From assembly GCA_000701625.1 (NCBI GenBank), contig JNJK01000027.1, forward strand, positions 1 through 64,000: DNA of 64,000 nucleotides, read 5' to 3'. The stretch comes from Lachnospiraceae bacterium MC2017 (GTDB lineage Bacteria > Bacillota > Clostridia > Lachnospirales > Lachnospiraceae). Position 1 is the first letter of the stretch. The number at the start of each line of letters is the position of its first letter. The position numbers and the translations under genes are program-made. Positions 8,922-17,400 of the stretch are shown here, one piece after another. Below the pieces are notes generated by a model. That model was not told the origin of the DNA. It saw only the letters and a program-made list of their open reading frames with translations, and searched no databases.

Positions 8922-10583
8922 TCAGTCCCACCAGTAGCTTCCGTAATATGTCGTGATCTTATTATTATCAAGGCCGACCTCAAATATGCCGGAAAGGGCC
9001 GGACCGTTCATCAGATACTCATCAGGATCATCGTTCATGAGTTTGCAGTTCCTGACTATCCATTCATATGGCGTGTCTCCCTTTTCGTAGTTACCGAAAG
9101 CTTCAAAATCAGCGGATCTGTCAAATATTGTATCCTTAGTTACGAGCAGATCGGCATCTATAGGTTCACCGTCTGTAGAATATGGTATCGCAAGGGACAC
9201 GCCGCGAATCATTACGCCATCCGATAACACATCAATCTTCTCGCCGCCATACATCGTGTACCAATATCTGTCTCCGGTATAAGAGCCCGCATACTTCACA
9301 TAAGCATCCTTAAAGCCCGCCGCTTTCGCTTCGGAAAGGGCTTCCCTTGCGTCGCTTTCGGATGTGTATAATCCCATTGTCACAACATAGTATGGTTCAG
9401 GGTTAAGCTCCGAAAAATCGGGTGTATATACAACAAAGCTCCTGAAGATGCCTGCTTCCTCAAGCTTATCTATGGTCAGCGTGCAGCCTTCCGGTGATTT
9501 TGCCGATGACACGAACACTCCGTAATAATCCTGTTCTCTAAGCGTATCGTAGCTTAGATAGCCTCCGGACATTCCGAGTGAATCGGAGGAGAGCTCCACT
9601 TCATTCATTGTAGTGACATGAACCCTGCCGTCACCGATCCTCTCATATTTCCCGTTTTCCGGAATCTGCTCCGGTACGTCACCATCAGTGATCTTAAGCG
9701 TCAGGGTGTCACCGTCCACCTTATAATCGCACGAGAACTCAAAAGGCTGCCCGCCGTCATCTATAAAATTTGCCATACAGTCAAATGAGCCGTCATGACA
9801 GTCACACCCACCTGCTGCATAGAACACTTCCGAGCCCGGGTCTTTGCAGTAAATATACATGTCAGAACCGTCAAACCGTATATAGAGGTCGGCTCTCATA
9901 CGGTCAAGTATCCACACGCCTTCAAGCTCGTTATTTCCTTTACCGCCCATGGTGTAGGAGAATGCTTCCTCTACCCGGTCATCCCTTGCAAATTCTCTGC
10001 TTCCTCCACCATCCTCCGTAAGAAAATCGTCATCGAATCCTTCAAAGATGAGTCCGTCGTCCGTAAGAGTGACCGTACCCTTGCAGCCTGCGTCCCAGTA
10101 TTTGCCCGCATTGGACATAATGGAAAAGCGCAGTTCGTTGACTGTCGTCGTATCCCCGTCCGTACTTGTAACCTCATCCGCATCATACGGAATAAACTCG
10201 CTCGTCCAGAAAGTGTATGCTTCAAAGCTGTCGGAATCATCCGCCATGGCTCGTCCGCAAAACGCATAAAGATTATCACCGAACGGAACGACATCCATAA
10301 TATACAGCTCATCGTCACTGTATTGGTAGCTGTACTTTCCCGCCATGCGCTGTGCAAGGGACTTACCGATGGCGGCTGCCTTCTCGTCATTCTCTTCCTT
10401 TTTTTCAGGCTCTTCTACGGTTTCGCTGTCATTTTCCGCATCTTTCTTTTCAGCGGACTCATCCACATTTTTCGGTTTGTCACTCATAGTACTATCAGAA
10501 GCTCCGGTGGTATTTCCGCAGCCGGCAAGAAGCATAGTACTGATTAAGCAAATGATAATTGTTACAAATGTTTTTCTCTTCAT
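8922..10583 (-). CDS. Lipoprotein with SPOR-like segment
   Basis: The 553-residue protein starts with MKRKTF and ends its signal peptide in TMLLAGCGN, then an acidic Glu/Asp/Lys linker to about residue 70. A segment near 400-440 (PYYVVTMGLYTSESDAREALSEAKAAGF, about 28 residues) has the beta-alpha pattern of SPOR domains, which bind denuded peptidoglycan. The rest consists of beta-rich regions I cannot assign. It is the first gene of the four-gene lipoprotein/membrane operon and is followed after 61 bp by the next lipoprotein. Peptidoglycan-binding ends in at least two of the three lipoproteins suggest a shared envelope role. Confidence 0.7.
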   Translation of the reverse strand: MKRKTFVTIIICLISTMLLAGCGNTTGASDSTMSDKPKNVDESAEKKDAENDSETVEEPEKKEENDEKAAAIGKSLAQRMAGKYSYQYSDDELYIMDVVPFGDNLYAFCGRAMADDSDSFEAYTFWTSEFIPYDADEVTSTDGDTTTVNELRFSIMSNAGKYWDAGCKGTVTLTDDGLIFEGFDDDFLTEDGGGSREFARDDRVEEAFSYTMGGKGNNELEGVWILDRMRADLYIRFDGSDMYIYCKDPGSEVFYAAGGCDCHDGSFDCMANFIDDGGQPFEFSCDYKVDGDTLTLKITDGDVPEQIPENGKYERIGDGRVHVTTMNEVELSSDSLGMSGGYLSYDTLREQDYYGVFVSSAKSPEGCTLTIDKLEEAGIFRSFVVYTPDFSELNPEPYYVVTMGLYTSESDAREALSEAKAAGFKDAYVKYAGSYTGDRYWYTMYGGEKIDVLSDGVMIRGVSLAIPYSTDGEPIDADLLVTKDTIFDRSADFEAFGNYEKGDTPYEWIVRNCKLMNDDPDEYLMNGPALSGIFEVGLDNNKITTYYGSYWWD

Positions 10584-10644
10584 TTCTCGAAACCTCCCGC
10601 GCCTGCTTATTACTCAGAAACGTATCGTATTTCCCCTTAATCTC

Positions 10645-10770
10645 CTAAGCATCCGTTACAACGGTAAATGCATTATTCCTGTACATTTCTCCGTCTGCAT
10701 CAGGCTCGGAATACCATGGTGTTCCATCAACATTTTCCACGGTTCCCAGATAGGAATTATCAATCCCCAT
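10645..10770 (-). pseudogene. Orphan C-terminal coding tail fused next to the WYL remnant
   Basis: The minus-strand frame from an ATG at 10770 to TAG encodes 41 residues with coding-like composition (GIDNSYLGTVENVDGTPWYS, ending NAFTVVTDA). No ribosome-binding site precedes the ATG, and the frame is also open a little upstream of it. It abuts the end of repeat copy B at about 10780. It looks like the 3' end of a lost gene, probably one of the secreted proteins of this locus, left by the rearrangement that made the repeat. Confidence 0.45.
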
Positions 10771-10780
10771 ATCATAAAAA

Positions 10781-10893
10781 TTTCAAAAGATCGATAATAT
10801 CCTGCTGCAGTAATCGATGCTCACTATCCGAATATTCTTTCAAAATATCGAGATCAGCATGTTCAGCATCTTTTTAGTTCCGGTTCCATACAT
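10781..10893 (-). pseudogene. 5' remnant of a WYL regulator gene
   Basis: This is a second copy of the first ~38 codons of the regulator gene at 2343-3350. It keeps the ATG and MYGTGTKKMLNMLI, but a 2-base deletion (GAGATCAG where copy A has GAGTATCAG) shifts the frame into a stop three codons later. The homology ends abruptly at 10781. It cannot make a functional regulator. Confidence 0.85.
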
Positions 10894-11069
10894 ATCGCAT
10901 CCCCTATCATCTATATATGTGTAATTGCTTACGAAAAAACCCTTTATTATTTCGTTATATCCGTATAATAAATATAGCCGTGTTCGTTTTTTAGCTCATT
11001 ATTATATATGTTTATTTTCGGAACTAATCCGGATAAAAACGAGAGAAAATCTGCCTGAATAGAAAAAAG
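10781..11069. repeat. Direct repeat copy B
   Basis: This partner of the 3237-3525 repeat has the same orientation and almost the same length. It includes the WYL start-codon region and the AT-rich upstream DNA through AACGAGAGAAAATCTGCC. Its outer end runs into the terminator of the vWA gene. The rest of the 10584-11112 gap holds only the orphan coding tail. Confidence 0.9.
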
Positions 11070-11107
11070 TGGTTGAAAGCCCTTAAAAATCATGCTTTCA
11101 ACCACTT
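11067..11107 (-). terminator. Terminator of the vWA gene
   Basis: Perfect 14-bp arms (AAGTGGTTGAAAGC with its complement) enclose a 13-nt loop. On the minus strand a T-rich run (CTTTTTTCT) follows. It lies directly after the vWA stop codon. Confidence 0.85.
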
Positions 11108-11112
11108 AATAA

Positions 11113-11790
11113 CTAAAAACTGTTTCCACGTCTGCGGTAGTCTTCGTTAATTTCATCACACCAGTCACTATCATCAAGATCTCTTGCAACAGTCTTCGCA
11201 CTTTCAGACTTCATTACGGAGCATACAGCACGTGTCACACCTGCAAATACACCGGCAGTTCCAAGCCCATCACATACGTAATTAACAGCCCTGTCCTCGC
11301 GGATGCCATATTTCTGTGCTTCTGCATAAGCATCTATATTTGCTCCGATGAAAATGAATTCCCAACCGTATTTCTTCTGCTGTTTCTTGATCATCCTTGC
11401 AATCTTTTCACGAGAATACTTTCTGCTCGCATTTTCCATTCCGTCAGTAGTTATTACAACGATCGTCTTTTCCGGTCTGTCCTCTTCTCTCGCGTACTTG
11501 TGAATATTTTTGATATGATGGATCGCGCCTCCGACAGCATCGAGAAGAGCTGTACAACCTCTGACAAAATACTGTTCATCCGTCATCTTTCCGATATCTT
11601 CAATCGGAACCCTGTCATGAATAACTTCACATTCATCATCAAAAAGGACTGTGGATACGATTGCCTTTTCTCCGGTTTTCTTCTGCTTCTCCATCATAGA
11701 GTTAAATCCCCCGATCGTATCTGCTTCAAGACCACTCATTGATCCGCTTCTGTCCAAGATATATATAATTTCTGTTAAACCCTTACTCAT
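11113..11790 (-). CDS. von Willebrand factor A domain protein (TerY-like)
   Basis: This 225-residue protein is almost entirely one vWA domain. The metal-ion-dependent adhesion site is visible as DRSGSMSG near the N-terminus, with the later threonine/aspartate positions in VVITTDGMEN. The ATG at 11790 is 8 nt after GGAGG; upstream starts would sit too close to that site. TerY-like vWA proteins act in stress or phage-response systems as protein-binding switches. There is no signal peptide, so it is cytoplasmic. It lies 125 bp downstream of the macro-domain gene on the same strand. No PP2C phosphatase or kinase gene accompanies it, so a classical TerY-P triad is not present. Confidence 0.75.
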   Translation of the reverse strand: MSKGLTEIIYILDRSGSMSGLEADTIGGFNSMMEKQKKTGEKAIVSTVLFDDECEVIHDRVPIEDIGKMTDEQYFVRGCTALLDAVGGAIHHIKNIHKYAREEDRPEKTIVVITTDGMENASRKYSREKIARMIKKQQKKYGWEFIFIGANIDAYAEAQKYGIREDRAVNYVCDGLGTAGVFAGVTRAVCSVMKSESAKTVARDLDDSDWCDEINEDYRRRGNSF

Positions 11791-11915
11791 TGTCATTACC
11801 TCCGACTTAATAAAAAACAACCAGATATCCTTTACTCGAAGCGCTTCTTGTTTTGATGATCATATGATACCAACTGAGCAAAGAAAAAAGGTCAACCCGA
11901 AGGCGACCTTTATAA

Positions 11916-13022
11916 TCAACCGTTTGAAAGCGGATCTAGTCCGTAATCAAACAGTACCATATCTATTTTTATAACACTGTAATTTTCATGCTCTATAAAA
12001 TACTCTACAACTACATCCGTCTGTGAAATAGGTGACAGCGCATATCCGGCAAGTCGCAAGAAATCAACAGTTTCATCCATATTTAGTCGCAATCCCACTG
12101 CAAGAGAAAGTACCTTTCCCTTTGAAGGCTTTACCTGCCCCTTTAAGAGCTTTGAAAAATACTGCTTTGAAATGTTGGCCGATGCATAAACTTCTGAATT
12201 CTTTAACCCCTTTTTGTTAATCAGCATTTGAAGGTGTTTTTCAAATGACTCCTTATAAATGCCCTTTATAGCATCGTCCAAAGAAGCTGTTGCCTTTAAG
12301 AAAGCTCCCCCTGCTGTACGGGCTGCACTGTCAGTAAATGAAAAACTGGTATTTCCGCATCTACCAGATGAATTATCAGAAGCAAAACGCTTACTGTCGT
12401 ATTCTGATTTACCCTCATCAAAACAAGCAGAATCAGAGGCATCACTATCCTCAGTAAAACTCTCACCCTGGTATTCCTCAGCAATCGTATCGGAGACATA
12501 ATCATCGTCTATGTAGCTAAGAACCGCTTCTCCAAGCTCACCCGATATTTTTACCGACTCCTGACCGAATACAACAAGATAAATCTCAATATCATATTTC
12601 TGAAGAAATCTGGTAAACGCATCTACAGCAATCTCAATCCCAAGTTTTTTTGGAAAGCCATAGGTTCCTGTGGCAAGAAGCGGAAACGCTATTGATTTAC
12701 AGTTATTATCAGCAGCAAGCTGCAGCGACTTATCATAACACTGTCTTAGTATTTCTGCCTCTCCCTGATTGCCGCCCCACCACCAAGGACCGCTCGCATG
12801 GATAATATATTTTGCATCCAGATCAAATGCCGGAGTGATCGCAACTTCTCCCGGTTCCAGTTTCCCAATCTTCTGACGTTCGCGAAGAAGTCTATCCTCT
12901 CCGGCAGCTTTATATATGGCAGAATCAACACCGCTTCCAACTGCAACATCCGGATTGGCTGTATTTACGATAGCATCTGCTTTTACCTTAATGATATCGT
13001 TCCTTATTATCTGAAATGGCAT
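11916..13022 (-). CDS. Macro domain fused to HTH-like domain
   Basis: The 368-residue protein starts with a macro domain (residues 1-175) showing AIVNTANPDVAVGSGVD and FPLLATGTYGFP, which line the ADP-ribose pocket. A low-complexity acidic/Ser linker follows (about 180-235), then a C-terminal Xre-like helix-turn-helix region with NSEVYASANISKQYFSKLL and GLRLNMDETVDFLRLAGYAL. Macro domains bind or hydrolyse ADP-ribose derivatives. The fusion suggests an ADP-ribose-responsive DNA-binding protein, or a hydrolase with a DNA-binding or protein-binding tail. The Shine-Dalgarno AAGGGGAGAG supports the start. The vWA gene follows on the same strand. Confidence 0.75.
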   Translation of the reverse strand: MPFQIIRNDIIKVKADAIVNTANPDVAVGSGVDSAIYKAAGEDRLLRERQKIGKLEPGEVAITPAFDLDAKYIIHASGPWWWGGNQGEAEILRQCYDKSLQLAADNNCKSIAFPLLATGTYGFPKKLGIEIAVDAFTRFLQKYDIEIYLVVFGQESVKISGELGEAVLSYIDDDYVSDTIAEEYQGESFTEDSDASDSACFDEGKSEYDSKRFASDNSSGRCGNTSFSFTDSAARTAGGAFLKATASLDDAIKGIYKESFEKHLQMLINKKGLKNSEVYASANISKQYFSKLLKGQVKPSKGKVLSLAVGLRLNMDETVDFLRLAGYALSPISQTDVVVEYFIEHENYSVIKIDMVLFDYGLDPLSNG

Positions 13023-13223
13023 AACTCTCCCCTTTGTATAGTTTCAAAGATGATCACTGCAACCTTTATTTTAATGATAAAATTATTCATAATGTACTTA
13101 TCGGTTTTATCCCAACTCTTCTCAATCAGTAGGTTCATAAACGATTGTAGACTCTTTTCACACGTAAGAAGCTCTAACGTACATAAAGAAATACTCATAT
13201 CAAAGTATTTGGAGGTGCTTGTT

Positions 13224-13442
13224 TTGGAAATATCACGAGAAAAAATAGATGCTTATTTACAAGAAATATATACTGAAATGAAAAGCCGTAGATTTCAGGC
13301 TGATGAGATTCCAAGGATTATAGAGAAAACCGGATTTATGACAGCACTTGAAAAATATCCGGAAGAACAACTTTATTACGAAATATCAGACGCAGTAGAC
13401 GAAATCATCGCAACTGCCGCAAGATCTTATACATGCTATTGA
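13224..13442 (+). CDS. Small hypothetical protein, 72 residues
   Basis: A TTG start lies 8 nt after a perfect GGAGG. The product begins MEISREKIDAYLQEIYTEMK, appears all-helical, and is followed by a terminator hairpin. Proteins of this kind (short, acidic, two or three helices) are common in Lachnospiraceae accessory regions, but I do not recognise a named family. It is divergent from the macro-domain gene, with a 201-bp intergenic region that probably holds both promoters. A longer upstream frame exists but has no ribosome-binding site. Confidence 0.6.
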   Translation: MEISREKIDAYLQEIYTEMKSRRFQADEIPRIIEKTGFMTALEKYPEEQLYYEISDAVDEIIATAARSYTCY

Positions 13443-13445
13443 AGA

Positions 13446-13490
13446 AATGCAGCAGATTATCGAATTCAATTGATAATCTACGGCATTTTT
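13446..13490. terminator. Hairpin terminator, possibly bidirectional
   Basis: The arms GCAGATTATC and GATAATCTAC (one mismatch) enclose a short AT-rich loop, followed on the plus strand by GGCATTTTTC. It closes the 72-residue gene and may also serve the convergent gene ending at 13526. Confidence 0.65.
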
Positions 13491-13525
13491 CATTTCATTG
13501 ATTATTTGACCAACATACACTACAA

Positions 13526-14182
13526 TTATTTAACTTTCTTTTTTGGCTCTCTGTAATTACTCAGATCAATTATATCCATATACTGAGCCGGAATACTAAG
13601 CTTTTTAAGATTAACACCCTTAGCAACATTCCGAATATTCGAATAAACTGTTTCTTTCAGTTCTGCTTGAAATATAGCCACTACCTGTGATATATCGTTA
13701 CCAAAATTTCTTATATCTTCATTAAGACACGATACCGGAACATAATATCCATCTTTGGTGGAATTAAGCGCAAGGCAATAGTTTGTTGTACCAACAACCC
13801 TGTCACATCTGAGAACAGGCCTTCCATTACTACAAATGAGGGTCATTTTGCTATAATGGATAAAATTTATAAGTGTTGGTAGTATAGCTAGCTTTCGCTC
13901 AGCATCTGTACCATCCGGATCATTTATGTCTTTTGGAGACAATTTTTTCTTACAACAGGCATCATAAAAATCCTTTGAAGAATGTAATTCAGAATCATTA
14001 TCAAGCTTCAATCCGGTCAGATGCATAAAGGCATATTCGGGAAATCTGATTTCAAAACATTGTATGGTTGCATCCTTTTTTCTGAACATTATCAGAAACT
14101 TATTATCTTTAAGATATCTATCATAGTCCACAGCACTGCTTATTGTTTTAGCTATGGCATTTGCTTTTGTAAAAGTTTTCAT
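13526..14182 (-). CDS. Hypothetical protein, possibly PBECR4-type nuclease
   Basis: This 218-residue soluble protein has the order: beta strand KFLIMFRKKD, FEIRFPEYAFMHLTGLKL, then SSKDFYDACCKKKLSPKDI, then a region with NGRPVLRCDRVVGTTNYCLAL. An aromatic-x-HLTG motif followed by an FY-C-K-LS-DI helix is the pattern I associate with PBECR4 (a BECR-fold nuclease-like domain of phage and mobile elements). That assignment is from memory and moderate at best. It is a monocistronic gene between the macro/vWA pair and the large helicase, in line with an accessory or defence setting. A palindromic element lies just upstream. Confidence 0.5.
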   Translation of the reverse strand: MKTFTKANAIAKTISSAVDYDRYLKDNKFLIMFRKKDATIQCFEIRFPEYAFMHLTGLKLDNDSELHSSKDFYDACCKKKLSPKDINDPDGTDAERKLAILPTLINFIHYSKMTLICSNGRPVLRCDRVVGTTNYCLALNSTKDGYYVPVSCLNEDIRNFGNDISQVVAIFQAELKETVYSNIRNVAKGVNLKKLSIPAQYMDIIDLSNYREPKKKVK

Positions 14183-14197
14183 TCTAATCCTAATTCC

Positions 14198-14256
14198 GAC
14201 AAAAAAGCGGAGAGCTGATACACCGCAGTGTAACTAACTCTCCACTTCTTTTTGTC
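14198..14256. repeat. Cruciform-like palindromic element
   Basis: The outer arms GACAAAAAAGCGGAGAG and CTCTCCACTTCTTTTTGTC nearly match, and an inner TACAC-CGCA-GTGTA hairpin sits in the loop. T-runs at both ends mean it can terminate transcription in either direction. It lies directly upstream of the 13526-14182 gene and may end the helicase transcript. Confidence 0.65.
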
Positions 14257-14279
14257 TAATTTTTCTGTTGTCCGATCAA

Positions 14280-14356
14280 CCCTCCGGTCCAAGCCCGGCA
14301 TTGTTCCCCCTTTTTCTGCTGTGGGGCCAGCCCTCCGGTTCAAGCCCGGCATTGTT
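14280..14356. repeat. Pair of 26-bp GC-rich direct repeats
   Basis: Two copies of a sequence starting CCCTCCGGT and ending AAGCCCGGCATTGTT lie 51 bp apart with one mismatch. They are much more GC-rich than their surroundings. Two small hairpins follow (14387-14400 and 14414-14431, the latter CGTATTG-CACG-CAATACG). Their role is unknown, and no gene is visible in this gap. Confidence 0.8.
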
Positions 14357-14469
14357 TCGGATTGGACTCATCTCCCAGCTATTAAGCCTGATAAGTCAGG
14401 TGTTAGACCACCCCGTATTGCACGCAATACGCTTTTGTATATTAATAGTGGCATACATAAATGCTTTTG

Positions 14470-17400
14470 TCAATTAGATAAATGCCTCATCGACACACTC
14501 TCCCCCTCTACCACAACATCATCGAGCAGAGTCAATGCTTCGTCGAGTTTTGCATAGATAGCGTCACCCATACGTGTGAAGCCCAGCTGATTTGCGAGAG
14601 TTTTGTACAGGCCGTCTTTCCCGGCTGTGATGTTCTGCATGAGAAGTACGTGCAGTCCCGCTGCCAGTTCTTCCGGTGCGATATACTTTATGTCCCGCTT
14701 TATTCCGGGCACACGCATCACGAAATCCTCCTGACCTGCAAGATACAGGAAACCGTTTTTCCTAATGATCCCGTTTTTTTCACAGCCTCTCATATCCGCA
14801 TCAAACTGATCCTTAACAACACTCGTCACTTTCTCGCGTCCATATATAAAGCATATCCTCTTTAGAAGATTCTCCTCCGATGTCGGCGCTTCAATTTCAA
14901 GGATGCTCTTTACAAAAACCTTTGTGTCTGACATATGACTATTCCTTAAGCTCTCAACATCTGCTTCCGCATACTCAGGGAATGCCATATGAACCGGCTC
15001 TGCCACCTTTTCAAAATCAATATTTTCAACTTCCGACTCCGTCACCTCGTTCTCAACAAATCCACCAAGTTCTATAGCTTCTGCAGCAGCTTTCAGCAGA
15101 TTTTCCTTTTCAACCTCATTATTCCTAAACCAATCCGTCGACCAGATACGATAAAATCTCCAGCCCATACGCTCGAGGATTTCCTGACGCAGTCTGTCTC
15201 TGTCTCTTGCATTCTTAGACGAATGATATGTCGCACCGTCACACTCTATCGCCAGTACATAGTCCGAGCTGTCAGGTTTCTTAAGTCCCAGATCGATCCG
15301 GAATCCGCTGCATCCAACCTGCGTATCAACATTAAAACCGTTATCCCTGAGAAATTCGCACACTTCCATCTCAAAATCAGAATCAAACTGCTCAAATTGA
15401 TTTACAGAAATCGTTCTCTCAAGCGCAATGCTGCCATTTTCCGCATAGTCAAGATATTCTCTGAGTAAACGCGCTCCCTCGGCAGAAGTGCGGTTCAGAT
15501 CTATATCCGTGCTGTGCATAGAAGAAACCAGTTGCACATTTTCCTTTGCTCGAGTAACGGCAACGTTCAGACGCCTCTCTCCTCCAACACGGTTAAGTGG
15601 ACCGAAATTATGCAGGAGTTTGCCCTGTGCATCCATTCCATACGCGACACTGAATATGATGGTATCTCTCTCATCACCCTGTACGGTTTCCAGATTTTTC
15701 ACAAAGAAAGGCTCTCTCTTTGAATCATCCCGTTTGAAAAACCATTCTTTTGAAGTATCTTCCTGACGCTTTTTTGAAAGAAGTTTTTCTATCAGTTCCT
15801 GCTGCGCCACGCTAAATGCTACTACTCCAAGGCTTCTGTCCGGATATTTGTCGATATTTTTGTAGATCAGTTCAACAATAAACTCCGCTTCCTTCCGATT
15901 TGTGTGGCTCTTTCTGTCAAACAGGCCATCCACATGATAATAATCCACACCTACACCCTCATGATCGATAGTCGATGAAGGGAAGGTGACCAGTGAATTA
16001 TCATAGAAATTCTTATTTGAAAAAGAAATAAGCTGCTCGTAACGGCTTCTGTAATGCCACTTTAAACGAAGCTGAGTAAATGTCGCAGAGCACAGATCAA
16101 GGATCGATTCGAAATCTGTCACATCACCTGTTTCTTCATCTCCATCATCTATCTCAACCGAAGTGTTAAAGAAATTGCTGGGCGGCATCTGTTTTGAATC
16201 GCCGACTACAATGAGCTGGGATGCCCTGTAGATCGCTCCGATCGCATCCTGAGGGAAAATCTGCGATGCCTCATCAAATACTACCGTATCAAAGGAAATA
16301 CTGTTTTCACTTAAGAATGTACTCACGCTAAGCGGAGACATAAGAAAACACGGTTTCAGTACCTGAACCAGTTCTCCGGTCTCTTCCAGAAGTTTCCTTA
16401 TGCTCTTTTGCTTACGTTTTTTCTCACCCTCCCTGAGCAGCACCGAAACAGCGCTTCCGCCTGCCATCATATCAAGGGACGGACGCTTTGCGGAAAGTTC
16501 TGCTCTGATCTGTGCCTTACTGATCTCAAACTGAAGCCTGTCTTTCTCGGAAAACTGTTCTACTGCCTTGTCATGAGAAATCCTGGTAAAGCCTGCAAAT
16601 ACCGTTTTTTCATACATCACATGATTTATCCAGTGCTTATAGAAAAGCTTCTGATATGCAGATACTATCTGCTCTTTATCGATATGCGCCTCAATCGCTC
16701 CATCTACATAAGATATCAGATCATGTCCGGTAAGCTTATCAAGCAAAATATTGAATCTCACCCAGTTTTCTGCTTTCCCCATAGAATCCAGGCACGCCTG
16801 CATCTTTCCAAGTAAAGCTGTGAGAGACATTTCCTCAAAAACAACAATCTTCTCGTCAAAATCATTTTGAATATCTGCCACAGCTTGTCTAAAGGATCCA
16901 AGTACCTTACTTAACTGACCTGCATAATCCCCAAAAGCAGATCTGGCGGAAGCAAACGCATCATCCTGCATTTTTACTATGTTTCCGACACTCAGACCTT
17001 TTGCAAAAAATGCCTTTGCAATTTCCAGTTCTCTGCTAAGCTGATTCCAGTTTGTTTCAGGAGTTACAGCATTTGCATTGAGCAAACCATCTGTCTTACC
17101 TTTTTCTGCATCAAACTGTCCCATAATCGTCTGAAGCTCCATGAGGTTCTTCATATATTCCTTAGCATCGTTGTATCCCGGCTTCTTCCCTGTTTTAGAT
17201 GCGAGACGGATATCCGAAATAATCTTTTTATATTCTGAATTAAAAAGCCTTGAGAAAAATCCGGAATATAATTTTGCAAGCTTATTGTAGTAATCCTGAC
17301 CATCTATCTTGTAGATGCTGTCTTCAAATATTCCCCCTATCTTTAATCTGCGAGCCTTGATCTGTTCGCTGAGCCCCGACAGAGTCTTAACCGAATCACT

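Noticed and set aside
9795-10547. 250-residue plus-strand frame opposite the SPOR-like lipoprotein gene
   Set aside because: It lacks a ribosome-binding site and recognisable domains, and lies wholly within a gene with a clear signal peptide and good codon use.
11113-13022. TerY-P phosphorylation triad
   Set aside because: Only the vWA part is present. There is no PP2C phosphatase or kinase gene next to it.
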